Below, piece after piece: positions 49,220-57,506 of a DNA stretch of 64,000 bases (its first letter is position 1; the number at the start of each line of letters is the position of its first letter). Below the pieces are notes generated by a model. That model did not search any database. It worked only from the letters and a program-made list of their open reading frames with translations, and was not told the origin of the DNA. Position numbers and translations under genes: made by a program. The stretch lies in the NCBI GenBank assembly GCA_934277695.1, contig CAKQVG010000001.1, forward strand, positions 310,001-374,000. Direction: 5' to 3'. This stretch comes from CAG-238 sp934277695 (GTDB lineage: Bacteria; Bacillota; Clostridia; Peptostreptococcales; Anaerovoracaceae).

Positions 49220-50695
49220 CTATTTTATTTTATACTTTGTGAGCTTGTAATGGAGATTTTGCTTTGTGATTCCTAAAAGCCGCGCTGCGCCTGCAAGACT
49301 GTCCGCCTCCTGAACCGCATTCCGAATCATTCTTTCTTCCACTTCTGCTAAGGTCTGATTCAGTGTCTTTCCGGCAAAGGAAATGTCCTCAGCCCATCCC
49401 GATTCACCGAAACGCTTCGTATCGCTTTCTTCCGCCGCAAATGCATTTCCTGCCCCTTCGCCGTCCTTCACGCGTCCTGCTGCCAGGGCTTCGGTCGCTT
49501 CCCGCGGAACTTCAAGCCATACGGGATTTGCCAAATATTCCGGCAAATCTTTTTTCTGAATAAAACGCGTGGACGCCACATTAAACGCCCCTTCGATGAT
49601 GTTTTTCAGTTCGCGGACATTGCCCGGCCACGCATAGCTGCGAAACAGTTCTTCAACCTGCTCATCAAGACCCATAATGTCCCGACGCATGCTTTGATTG
49701 TAAGCTTCGATAAAGCGGCTTGCCATATATAAAATGTCGTCTCTGCGCTCTCTGAGCGGCGGAATGTTTACCTGCACCACACTCAGGCGGTAAAAAAGAT
49801 CCTCGCGCAGTTTACCCGCCTTCACGCAGTCCATCGGGCGTTCATTGACCGCTGAAATTACTTTGATGTCGGTTTTGATCGGCTCATAACCGCCCAGACG
49901 CACGACCTGTTTTTCTTCGATTGCCTTCAGAATCTTTGCCTGCACATTCATCTCCATTGAGTTGATTTCATCCAGGAATAAAGTCCCTCCGTTTGCAATT
50001 TCAAACAGTCCGGGCTTGTTTTCCGCTCCGGTGTAACTGCCCTTCTTCGTGCCGAACAAAATACTTTCAAGGAGATTCCCCGGTATTGCCGCGCAGTTTT
50101 GCGATACAAAACGCTTTCCCGCACGCTTGCTGGCCGTGTGAATGGATTCTGCCACAAGTTCTTTGCCCGTTCCGGTCTCTCCATAAATCAGCACCGACGA
50201 ATCCGTGTCCGCAATCAGCGGAATTCTCTGCTTGATGTCTTCCATCTGCGGCGACACCGTAATAATATCGTCAACGGTATAAAGACCGCTGCTGTTTGCC
50301 TTGAATTCCTTGGTCTCCAGCGTAATGTCCTGTCTGCGGTACGGAGAATCAATGTAACGCGAAACATCCACTGCCCCTATGATTCGGTTGTTTTCCTTAA
50401 TCGGCATCGTCGTGTTAATCGCACGAATGCTCTGTCCGTCATAGGTTTTCAGCGTCTGATATTCATTGGAAATCGGTTCCCCGCTCCGCAAAACCCTCAT
50501 AATACTGCTCGTCTCTTCCGTCAGTTCCGGATAGACCTCAGTGATATGCTTATGCAGGATGTTCTTTTCTTTTAATTTGTTTACATCCGGTCTGTAAGTC
50601 GCAAAATACTCGATATAGCCTTTGCTGTCTGTCACCAGAATGCCGTCGATGTAATTGTAAACACTGAGCAGCTGCTCCACATATCTTCTGATCAT
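49220..50695 (-). CDS. Sigma-54-dependent transcriptional activator (RocR-like)
   Basis: This 491-residue activator has an N-terminal PAS-type sensor (about 8-112) and an AAA+ domain with Walker A GETGTGKE (172-179), the sigma-54 contact loop GSYTGA (219-224, variant of GAFTGA) and Walker B TLFLDE (238-243). Its C-terminal Fis-type HTH reads AARLLGITKQNLHYKLTKYKIK. The architecture matches RocR and other activators of amino acid catabolism. It is 23 bases downstream of deiminase copy 2 and presumably co-transcribed with it, and the sigma-54 promoters at 49053 and 51704 are its likely targets. AGAGAGGAATCG precedes the ATG. Confidence 0.92.
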   Translation of the reverse strand: MIRRYVEQLLSVYNYIDGILVTDSKGYIEYFATYRPDVNKLKEKNILHKHITEVYPELTEETSSIMRVLRSGEPISNEYQTLKTYDGQSIRAINTTMPIKENNRIIGAVDVSRYIDSPYRRQDITLETKEFKANSSGLYTVDDIITVSPQMEDIKQRIPLIADTDSSVLIYGETGTGKELVAESIHTASKRAGKRFVSQNCAAIPGNLLESILFGTKKGSYTGAENKPGLFEIANGGTLFLDEINSMEMNVQAKILKAIEEKQVVRLGGYEPIKTDIKVISAVNERPMDCVKAGKLREDLFYRLSVVQVNIPPLRERRDDILYMASRFIEAYNQSMRRDIMGLDEQVEELFRSYAWPGNVRELKNIIEGAFNVASTRFIQKKDLPEYLANPVWLEVPREATEALAAGRVKDGEGAGNAFAAEESDTKRFGESGWAEDISFAGKTLNQTLAEVEERMIRNAVQEADSLAGAARLLGITKQNLHYKLTKYKIK

Positions 50696-50718
50696 CGATT
50701 CCTCTCTTATATTCTATC

Positions 50719-51663
50719 CTATCCGCGTTTCAGGTATGCCGTAATGCAGTGCAAAGCCCCTCTGCCCTTCATAATCTCTGAAATATCAGGCGTTTCAACC
50801 TTTACACCGTTTTTCTCAAGAAGCTCCTGCGTTCTTGGATTTCCCGCAGGCATTACGATATGTCCCGGTTCCAGCGTCACAAAATTGATGCCGAATGTCT
50901 CTCTGACTTCCGTTCTGGACGGTGCCTCAAGAATCTTATATCCTTTCTTTTTCAGCATATCGATAATGTCATACGGCACCTGACCGGCATGAACCAGCAC
51001 CATATCATCACTGATTGCATTCATCAGCCCGTCGATATGGATATTGCTGTAAGGCTGCTGCATATGATAAACCTCAACTCCCATGCGTTCAAGCTGGTAT
51101 TTCACCTGTGCATAGCCGCTTGCGTTGCATCTTGAACCCGTTGAAAGAATTGCGGTATGGCGGTCTACCCACATTCCGCATGCGCCTTCGAAAATACCGT
51201 CTTCTGTGACGGTTGCCACAATTGGAACGCCGATTTTTGCAAGTGTCTGTGCGACATAGCGTTCTTCACCTCTTCTTGCCGCCATGCCCGGTCTTGCCAA
51301 AATCGCGCCTTCCGGTGTCATAAACACCAGGTCTCTGCAGAAAATCGCATTCGGTCTGTCCTCTCTCTGTTCCTCAACATAGTATACCTTCGCGCCAAAA
51401 TCCGTATAGATCTTCGCAACAGCGTCATGTTGCTTTCTGATCAGCTCCACATCAATCGGTTCATCAGAAAAACGCACCGCCTGCGCATCGAATTTTTCGA
51501 TTTCTTTGCCGGGTCTGCGCATCAGAACAGCCTTCAGCGTGTCCACTTCAGAGCAGACTCCCCAGTCTCCCCAGTATTCATTCATGTCTTCCGTAAAACT
51601 TGTCTCTTTTGGAAACCATCTTTCTCCCGGGATTGCATCAATGTCAAACTTATGATTCAGCAT
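50719..51663 (-). CDS. Amidinotransferase/arginine deiminase-superfamily enzyme (copy 2)
   Basis: This 314-residue paralogue of the enzyme at 48061-49005 is collinear over its whole length (GERWFPKETSFTEDMNEYWGDWGVCSEVDTLK, FCRDLVFMTPEGAI, NIHIDGLMNA, GRGALHCITAYLKRG). The active-site Asp, His and Cys are retained, but the copy-1 HCC becomes HCI, which identifies the first of the two cysteines as the nucleophile. AAGGAGG precedes the ATG at 51663; a long in-frame extension upstream overlaps the flavoprotein gene and is rejected. A near-perfect sigma-54 promoter lies 40 bases upstream. It heads an operon with its activator. Confidence 0.85.
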   Translation of the reverse strand: MLNHKFDIDAIPGERWFPKETSFTEDMNEYWGDWGVCSEVDTLKAVLMRRPGKEIEKFDAQAVRFSDEPIDVELIRKQHDAVAKIYTDFGAKVYYVEEQREDRPNAIFCRDLVFMTPEGAILARPGMAARRGEERYVAQTLAKIGVPIVATVTEDGIFEGACGMWVDRHTAILSTGSRCNASGYAQVKYQLERMGVEVYHMQQPYSNIHIDGLMNAISDDMVLVHAGQVPYDIIDMLKKKGYKILEAPSRTEVRETFGINFVTLEPGHIVMPAGNPRTQELLEKNGVKVETPDISEIMKGRGALHCITAYLKRG

Positions 51664-51703
51664 TACTTTGTTCCTCCTTGTGAAGTTATTTGAAACAAGT
51701 AAA

Positions 51704-51720
51704 TGCAAATTGTGTGCCAA
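51704..51720 (-). promoter_or_regulatory. Sigma-54 (-24/-12) promoter of the copy-2 deiminase-activator operon
   Basis: On the minus strand TTGGCACACAATTTGCA matches the consensus TTGGCACR-N4-TTGCA at every conserved position, with GG and GC twelve bases apart. It starts six bases past the stop of the preceding gene. Confidence 0.9.
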
Positions 51721-51725
51721 GACTT

Positions 51726-52265
51726 TTACGCTCCAAAATTTTTTCCGAGTAAATATGCCTTCTGTGGGAATTCCGTCTGCTTGATTTCCTCGAGCACGCC
51801 GCATCCTCCTGCCGCGATAATGCCCGCATCCGACCAGCCGAGATAGCCGCAAATGCCCTTATAGGTTCCGATTGCGCCTGCCGTCACATCCCATTCCGCA
51901 TCCCCACTGGTTAAAAGCAGGGCTGCCTTCTTCGGGGTCTGAATCTGCGCATTGTTTGCGTAAAAGCGGTCAATCGCTGTTTTCAGCTGCGCATTGATGT
52001 CGTAATAGTAAATCGGTGAAACAAAAACCACCGCATCGGCTTCTTTCAGCACCGGATTGATTTGGTTCATGTCATCCTGATATACGCACACGCCGTCCTT
52101 TCTGCGGCAGTGGTCGCAGCCGATGCACGGATGTATGTCCATAAATGCCGTGTCAAATCTTAAAACTTCATGTCCTGCTTCCTTCGCACCGCGCATGAAG
52201 TGCTCTGCTAAATATGCAGATGTGCCGTTCTTGTGCGCACTTCCTGTCATCATTATAATCTTCAT
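51726..52265 (-). CDS. NADPH-dependent FMN reductase-like iron-sulfur flavoprotein
   Basis: This 179-residue flavodoxin-fold protein starts MKIIMMTGSAHKNGTSAYLAEHF (FMN phosphate loop). It contains HPCIGCDHCRRKDGVCVYQDDM, a cysteine cluster typical of iron-sulfur flavoproteins, then VSPIYYYDINAQLKTAIDRF. It probably transfers electrons or reduces small molecules in the cytoplasm. The ATG at 52265 follows GGCGGAG. It precedes the sigma-54-driven deiminase operon by about 60 bases but is probably separately transcribed. Confidence 0.87.
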   Translation of the reverse strand: MKIIMMTGSAHKNGTSAYLAEHFMRGAKEAGHEVLRFDTAFMDIHPCIGCDHCRRKDGVCVYQDDMNQINPVLKEADAVVFVSPIYYYDINAQLKTAIDRFYANNAQIQTPKKAALLLTSGDAEWDVTAGAIGTYKGICGYLGWSDAGIIAAGGCGVLEEIKQTEFPQKAYLLGKNFGA

Positions 52266-52409
52266 TTTCTCTCCGCCTCCTGTTTCCCTCTTTGTGATTC
52301 GTGCGGCAGCCGAGCGAGTGCATTTCCGCCCCACGCTTCATATTTTAAGTATACTCGGAAAGGCTTTCTGTGGCAAGGATGATTTTATAAGGCGTATTCG
52401 ATTTTTTCA

Positions 52410-52438
52410 TTGCGAAACGTCAAATTCTGTTGTATACT
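52410..52438 (+). promoter_or_regulatory. Sigma-70 promoter of the polar amino acid ABC operon
   Basis: TTGCGA, exactly 17 bases, TATACT. It leaves a leader of about 110 bases before the first start codon. Confidence 0.7.
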
Positions 52439-52473
52439 GGACGAAATAAGGCTACAGATTAGGAGTTGAATAC

Positions 52474-52498
52474 AGCTCAGATTCGCTCTGGGCTTTTT
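52474..52498 (+). promoter_or_regulatory. Terminator-like hairpin in the ABC operon leader (possible attenuator)
   Basis: AGCTCAGA and TCTGGGCT (one G:U-type mismatch) form a stem around TTCGC followed by TTTTT, about 35-60 bases after the promoter and 56 before the ATG. A competing pairing with downstream TCTGACTCAG is possible. Confidence 0.5.
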
Positions 52499-52553
52499 GT
52501 GATGTTCTGACTCAGAAGGCATCAAATGACAGGGAAGGAGCAATATAGACAAA

Positions 52554-53660
52554 ATGATTGAACTCAGACACTTAAGAAAAGAATATGAAGACATTACCCC
52601 GCTGGAAGATGTCAATGTGACCATCAATTCCGGCGATGTGATTTCCGTAATCGGACCTTCCGGTACCGGCAAATCTACCCTACTGCGGTGCATCAACATG
52701 CTGGAACCGCCGACCTCCGGGGAAATTATCGTGGACGGACAAGTCATCAACGACGGCAACTGTGATCTTAATGAGATTCGCAAAAAAATGGGCATGGTAT
52801 TCCAGTCCTTTAATCTGTTCGGACATCTGACCGTCATCGAAAACATTATGAATCCACAGATTACCCTGCTCGGCCGTTCTCGGCAGGAAGCCTATGACAA
52901 GGCTATGTCCCTCTTGAATACCGTGGGTCTCAATTCCAAGGCCTTCAATTATCCCGAAGACCTTTCAGGTGGGCAGCAGCAGCGTATCGCCATCGCCAGA
53001 ACGCTTGCCATGGACCCGGACATCATCCTCTTCGACGAGCCGACCAGCGCCCTGGACCCCGGTATGATCGGAGAGGTTCAGGCAGTTATCCGAATGCTGG
53101 CAAAATCCGGAATCACAATGATGATCGTGACCCATGAAATGGATTTTGCAAGGAAAATTGCAAACCGCGTGCTTTTCATGGACGAAGGCGGCATCTACGA
53201 AGAAGGGACTCCGAAAGAGATTTTCGAGCACCCGCAAAAACCGAATACCATTAAGTTTATCAAGCGCCTCACTTCGCTGACCTATAAGATTGAAACCGTC
53301 GATTACGACTTTACCGAGGCATATGACGAACTGCAGCAGTACGCCGAAAAGCTCCTGATTGAAAACGAGCGAATCAGTGACCTGCAAATCGCACTCGAAG
53401 AAATCGTTGTCAATAATATCATGGAAATGACAGACGAGCCGCAGGTTCTGGTTCGCGTCGACTATTCGGAGAAGCTCGACCTTCTCACTCTCAGCATCCG
53501 CTATCAAGGCGAGCATCATGACCCGAAAGATTCAGACAATGAATTGTTCCTGGAAATGCTTGAGGAGCCGACCACCGATGTGCTCGACCAGATCGTTGAA
53601 CCGCCTTTTGGCATTTACAATAACCTGATTCAAATCAATTTCAGATGGGAGGAAGCATAA
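52554..53660 (+). CDS. Polar amino acid ABC transporter ATPase with C-terminal GHKL/RsbW-like extension
   Basis: This 368-residue protein begins with a standard HisP/GlnQ-type ATPase: Walker A GPSGTGKS (34-41), Q-loop VFQSFNLF, signature LSGGQQQR, Walker B IILFDEPTSALDP, and H-loop THEM. After the usual end of such proteins (near residue 245) it carries about 120 further residues, including YAEKLLIENERISDLQIALEEIVVNNIME and a beta-rich tail. The N-box-like ALEEIVVNNI resembles RsbW/HATPase_c_2 anti-sigma kinases, though G-boxes are not evident. A regulatory role is inferred. The GGAAGGAG site is 13 bases from the ATG, which is longer than usual. It forms an operon with the binding-protein-permease fusion. 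Confidence 0.87.
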   Translation: MIELRHLRKEYEDITPLEDVNVTINSGDVISVIGPSGTGKSTLLRCINMLEPPTSGEIIVDGQVINDGNCDLNEIRKKMGMVFQSFNLFGHLTVIENIMNPQITLLGRSRQEAYDKAMSLLNTVGLNSKAFNYPEDLSGGQQQRIAIARTLAMDPDIILFDEPTSALDPGMIGEVQAVIRMLAKSGITMMIVTHEMDFARKIANRVLFMDEGGIYEEGTPKEIFEHPQKPNTIKFIKRLTSLTYKIETVDYDFTEAYDELQQYAEKLLIENERISDLQIALEEIVVNNIMEMTDEPQVLVRVDYSEKLDLLTLSIRYQGEHHDPKDSDNELFLEMLEEPTTDVLDQIVEPPFGIYNNLIQINFRWEEA

Positions 53661-53664
53661 ACAT

Positions 53665-55212
53665 ATGAAAAACAACCGAATAACGAAGAACTATGCATCC
53701 ATCCTGCTGATGCTGTTTGTGATCGGCCTGATGCTGACCGGCACACTGTCCACCGCTTACGCGGCGGAATATCAGACCATCGCCGACCTCAACGGAAAGA
53801 AAATCGGCGTGCAGACCGGATGCCTTTATGAAACGCATATCGCGGACAAATGTCCGGATGCGGAAATCCAGTATTTCACCATGCCGCAGGACATGATTCT
53901 GGCTCTGAATTCGCAGAAAATCGACGCTTACCTCATCGAGGAAGTCGGCTACTATGCTACAGCGGCAGCACATCCCGAGCTTGCAGCCATGAAAGAAAGC
54001 GCAGGTATTTGCGAAGCGGCTGTCATCATCGGCAACAACGAAAAACAGGAAAAACTCTTAGCACAGGTCAACGAGTTTATTGCCAACCACGGCCCGAACG
54101 GAGACGGCATGCTCGACGAAATGTACACCTACTGGGTCAAGGATTTTGACGCAGAAACCAGCAAGACCAAGCAAGGCGGCTTCACCGGTGAAAACGGCGA
54201 ACTGACCATCGCCTGCGAGGGCGGCTATGAACCGTTTTCTTATGTCAACGAAGACGGTGACAGCGGCTATGATGTGGATTTCATCTTTCGGTTCTGCCGG
54301 GAATACGGCTACACGCCGAATATCCAGCGCGTGGCCTTTGAATCCATCGCACCGGGCGCAGAATCCGGCAAATACGATATCGGCATGAACATCATCCTCA
54401 GCGACGAAAGAGACGCCAATGCGTGCCTTTCCGATGTTTATTACAGCTGTGATATTTTCATGGTCGTACCGGGCCAAAACGATGAACAGGCCGGTTTTTT
54501 TGAGCGCATGAAAGACAATTTTGAGAATACCTTTATCAAGGAAAGCCGTTGGAAGCTGTTTGCCTCCGGCGCGGGAATTACGCTGCTCATCACGCTGAGC
54601 TCCATCATCCTCGGAACCATCATCGGCTTTGCTGTCTTCATGCTCTGCCGCAAAGGAAATCCAATCCTCAACGGTGCGACAAATGCGATGCTCTGGCTGA
54701 TTCAGGGCATGCCGACGGTATTGCTTCTGATGATTCTCTATTACATCATCTTCGGCTCCACCAGACTGAGCGGCACTCTCGTTGCGATCGTCGGATTCAC
54801 GATGATCTTTGCCTGTGCGATGTATGATATGCTCTCTGTGGGCTTCGGTGCGATTGGAAACGGTCAGTATGAAGCCGCAACTGCGATGGGCTACAGCAAT
54901 AATCAGAGCTTTTTCAAAATCCTGCTGCCGCAGGCTGCCAAGCACTTCCTGCCGATCTACAAAGGCGAGGTTGTTACGCTGATTAAGGAAACCTCAGTTG
55001 CAGGCTATATCGCGATTCAGGATCTGACGAAGATTTCTGACCTCGTGAGAGCCCGTACCTATCAGGCATTCTTTGCCTTGATTTTTACGGCCGTCATATA
55101 CTTCGTGATTTCCGGCATCCTGACCCGAATTGTCGGCATGGTCGAAAAGAAGATTGATCCGAAATCGCGCTCGGTAGAGCAGATTCTCGAGGGAATAAAA
55201 GTGGAAGAGTAA
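53665..55212 (+). CDS. Polar amino acid ABC transporter binding protein-permease fusion with permuted binding domain
   Basis: This 515-residue protein has a signal sequence (residues 1-34), an extracytoplasmic binding module and a GlnP/HisM-type permease (about 295-500, with AATAMGYSNNQSFFKILLPQA as the coupling motif). The binding module is in unusual order. The part normally second (TIADLNGKKIGVQTGCLYE...QKIDAYLIEEVGYY) comes first, and the normal N-terminal lobe (LTIACEGGYEPFSYVNEDG...YDIGMNIILSDER) comes second, directly before the membrane helices. It should import polar amino acids together with the upstream ATPase. GGGAGGAAG precedes the ATG four bases after the ATPase stop, and a strong terminator follows. 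Confidence 0.88.
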   Translation: MKNNRITKNYASILLMLFVIGLMLTGTLSTAYAAEYQTIADLNGKKIGVQTGCLYETHIADKCPDAEIQYFTMPQDMILALNSQKIDAYLIEEVGYYATAAAHPELAAMKESAGICEAAVIIGNNEKQEKLLAQVNEFIANHGPNGDGMLDEMYTYWVKDFDAETSKTKQGGFTGENGELTIACEGGYEPFSYVNEDGDSGYDVDFIFRFCREYGYTPNIQRVAFESIAPGAESGKYDIGMNIILSDERDANACLSDVYYSCDIFMVVPGQNDEQAGFFERMKDNFENTFIKESRWKLFASGAGITLLITLSSIILGTIIGFAVFMLCRKGNPILNGATNAMLWLIQGMPTVLLLMILYYIIFGSTRLSGTLVAIVGFTMIFACAMYDMLSVGFGAIGNGQYEAATAMGYSNNQSFFKILLPQAAKHFLPIYKGEVVTLIKETSVAGYIAIQDLTKISDLVRARTYQAFFALIFTAVIYFVISGILTRIVGMVEKKIDPKSRSVEQILEGIKVEE

Positions 55213-55234
55213 CTTCAGAAATATGCACTTACAA

Positions 55235-55268
55235 AAACCCCGTCGGAAAAAGTCCGACGGGGTTTCAT
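55235..55268. terminator. Rho-independent terminator, bidirectional
   Basis: AAACCCCGTCGGA and TCCGACGGGGTTT form a perfect 13-bp stem around AAAAG, with A-tract on the left and T-rich sequence on the right. It serves the ABC operon and lies just past the convergent rnfB stop. Confidence 0.92.
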
Positions 55269-55292
55269 TATTACATTTTAGAAAGGTCAATC

Positions 55293-56153
55293 CTAAGCTT
55301 CAGCCTTCGCTTCTGCTGCTGGTGCAGGAGCTGCAGCCTGAGCAGGTTTTCTCTTCGCTCTCATGTTATTGATAGCGCCTGTAGGACATTCTTTCGCACA
55401 AAGTCCGCAATTCTTACATTTTTCAGGATCAATGTAAGCGTGATTGTTTTCAACGGTGATTGCTTCGAACTTACATACTTTCGTACATTTTCCGCATGCG
55501 ATACATCCGTTTGAGCATGCCTTGCGAGTTGCAGCGCCTTTGTCTTCTGAGTGGCACTGAACAACAACTTTGTTCTTAGCCGGTGCAATTCTGATTACAT
55601 GCTTCGGACATGCAGATGCGCATGCACCGCAGCCTGTGCAAAGGTCTCTTGCTACAACGGCAACACCGTCACAAATCTTGATTGCATCGAAATTACAAGC
55701 TCTTGTACAGTCTCCGAGACCGAGGCAGCCGTATTTACACTGGTTCATTCCACCGTAAAGTGTGGAAGCTGCGGAACAAGTCGTAAGACCCTGATATTCA
55801 AGAAGGGACTTAGCAGCCTGCGCGTTTCCGTTACACATTACAGTTGCAACCTGTGGTTCTGCAGAGCCGGCTTCGATGCCTAAAATTGCAGCAAGTGCTG
55901 CCGCACAGTCTGCTCCGCCTACCGGACATTTATTAGGTCCAACTCCCTCAGGATCGGCAACAAGAGCTGATGCATAGTCGTCACATCCTGCGAATCCGCA
56001 TCCGCCGCAGTTTGCGCCCGGGAGCTGTTCTCTGAGTTTGATAACCGTTTCGTCAACAGGTACGAAGAATACCTTAGCTGCGATAGTAAGGATCACAGCG
56101 AAAACAAGACCCATTGCGACTACCAATAATACAGGTGTTAAAATTGGATTCAT
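55293..56153 (-). CDS. rnfB: Rnf electron transport complex subunit RnfB
   Basis: This 286-residue iron-sulfur subunit has an N-terminal membrane anchor (residues 5-27), the CxxCxxxxC cluster of the LREQLPGANCGGCGFAGC motif, and then ferredoxin motifs CTGCGACASACP, CIACGKCTKVC and CKNCGLCAKECP. It accepts electrons from reduced ferredoxin. An Ala/Pro-rich C-terminal tail (PAQAAAPAPAAEAKAEA) extends beyond the last cluster. The ATG at 56153 follows GAAGGAGG. It is the last gene of rnfCDGEAB, the order found in clostridia. Confidence 0.95.
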   Translation of the reverse strand: MNPILTPVLLVVAMGLVFAVILTIAAKVFFVPVDETVIKLREQLPGANCGGCGFAGCDDYASALVADPEGVGPNKCPVGGADCAAALAAILGIEAGSAEPQVATVMCNGNAQAAKSLLEYQGLTTCSAASTLYGGMNQCKYGCLGLGDCTRACNFDAIKICDGVAVVARDLCTGCGACASACPKHVIRIAPAKNKVVVQCHSEDKGAATRKACSNGCIACGKCTKVCKFEAITVENNHAYIDPEKCKNCGLCAKECPTGAINNMRAKRKPAQAAAPAPAAEAKAEA

Positions 56154-56169
56154 ATTTTTCGCCTCCTTC

Positions 56170-56745
56170 TTATACCAAACCGCCGAATCCCATGAATGCA
56201 AGGGATAACAGTGCGGCTGCAGTCATAGTGATAGGTACTCCCTGGAAAGGTGCCGGAATGTCAGTATTTCCTTCAAGTTTGCTTCTCATTCCGGAGAAGA
56301 TAACCATTGCAAGAAGGAAACCGATGCCTGCGCCTAAAGAGTTAATTAATGCTAATCCGTAATTATATCCTGCGTCGATGTTGTTGATACATACACCGAG
56401 TACTGCACAGTTTGTAGTGATAAGCGGAAGATATACACCGAGCGCTTTATGTAAGGACGGAATGAATTTCTTCAGTACCATTTCTACGAACTGTACGAGT
56501 GCAGCAATGATAAGGATAAATACGATTGTCTGTAAGTATGCTATTTCCCAATCGTTCAAAATCTGCATGATTGGCCATGTAGCGGCAGTTGCAAGTACCA
56601 TTACGAAAATAACGGCAACACCCATACCAACCGCTGAATCTAACTTCTTGGATACGCCAAGGAATGGACAGATACCAAGGAATTGAGCCAATACATAGTT
56701 GTTTACCAAAATCATAGCGATTAAAATGCTAATCCACTGTGCCAT
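56170..56745 (-). CDS. rnfA: Rnf complex subunit RnfA
   Basis: This 191-residue integral membrane subunit has six hydrophobic segments. NNYVLAQFLGICPFLGVSKKLDSAVGMG near the N-terminus is the RnfA/NqrE signature, including the conserved Cys that, with RnfE, holds a [2Fe-2S] cluster within the membrane; LPLITTNCAVLG supplies the second Cys. It forms part of the Na+ or H+ translocating path. Its ATG overlaps the rnfE stop by one base. Confidence 0.95.
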   Translation of the reverse strand: MAQWISILIAMILVNNYVLAQFLGICPFLGVSKKLDSAVGMGVAVIFVMVLATAATWPIMQILNDWEIAYLQTIVFILIIAALVQFVEMVLKKFIPSLHKALGVYLPLITTNCAVLGVCINNIDAGYNYGLALINSLGAGIGFLLAMVIFSGMRSKLEGNTDIPAPFQGVPITMTAAALLSLAFMGFGGLV

Positions 56746-57506
56746 TATGCTTCAACTCCTTTCGTTTCAATCTTAAGTCCGTCTAATTCTTCCAGGCATT
56801 TTTCCTGGTTGCACATGCTTGCAAGCGCGCAGCCCTGGCATCCGAAATCTCTCGGCTTCTTGCCCTTGGAAGCAAGAATCTTGTTTACAACTGCGATAGC
56901 GCACGCATAAACGAAGAATCCGCCCGGAGCAAGTGCGATGATGAGCATCGGATGTTCGGAAATGAACGGGATAGCAATTGTAAGTTTTGCAACCAAGTCC
57001 TCTCCGCCAAGGAAGAATCCGGAGAAAATCGTTCCGTTACCGATGATTTCTCTTACAGCGCCGATGCATGTAAGGGAAAGTGTGAAACCAAGACCCATTC
57101 CGATACCGTCCAATGCGGAATCCAGAACGCCGTTCTTGTTTGCGAACATTTCGGCTCTTCCGAGGATAATACAGTTTACTACGATAAGAGGCAGGAACAC
57201 GCCGAGTGAATTGTAAAGCGGTTCTGCGAATGCCTGTACGATGAACTGTACGAGTGTTACGAATCCTGCAATCAAAACGATGTAGCACGGGATTCTAACT
57301 TTATCAGGGATCAGCTTAGCAAGCAGTGAAATTGCGATGTTGGAGCAAATCAGTACTGCAGTTGCTGCGATACCCATACCCATACCGTTGAATGCGGAGG
57401 ATGTTGTCGCAAGTGTCGGACAAGTACCAAGCAGCAATACAAGGTTCGGGTTTTCTTTAATGATGCCCTTCGTGAGGACGGCTAATCTATTTACTTTTTC
57501 TTTCAT
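56745..57506 (-). CDS. rnfE: Rnf complex subunit RnfE
   Basis: This 253-residue membrane subunit is homologous to RnfA: VLLLGTCPTLATTSSAFNGMGMG and FLPLIVVNCIILGRAE carry the paired cysteines. It is longer than most RnfE proteins because of a hydrophilic C-terminus (GKKPRDFGCQGCALASMCNQEKC) containing four or five cysteines, which might bind another metal cluster. Overlaps of one base with both neighbours indicate tight coupling. GAGGTGCTAAC precedes the ATG. Confidence 0.93.
   Translation of the reverse strand: MKEKVNRLAVLTKGIIKENPNLVLLLGTCPTLATTSSAFNGMGMGIAATAVLICSNIAISLLAKLIPDKVRIPCYIVLIAGFVTLVQFIVQAFAEPLYNSLGVFLPLIVVNCIILGRAEMFANKNGVLDSALDGIGMGLGFTLSLTCIGAVREIIGNGTIFSGFFLGGEDLVAKLTIAIPFISEHPMLIIALAPGGFFVYACAIAVVNKILASKGKKPRDFGCQGCALASMCNQEKCLEELDGLKIETKGVEA

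Noticed and set aside
48061..51663. Canonical arginine deiminase (arcA) genes
   Set aside because: The proteins are about 314 residues, lack the usual arcA length and are not accompanied by arcB or arcC.
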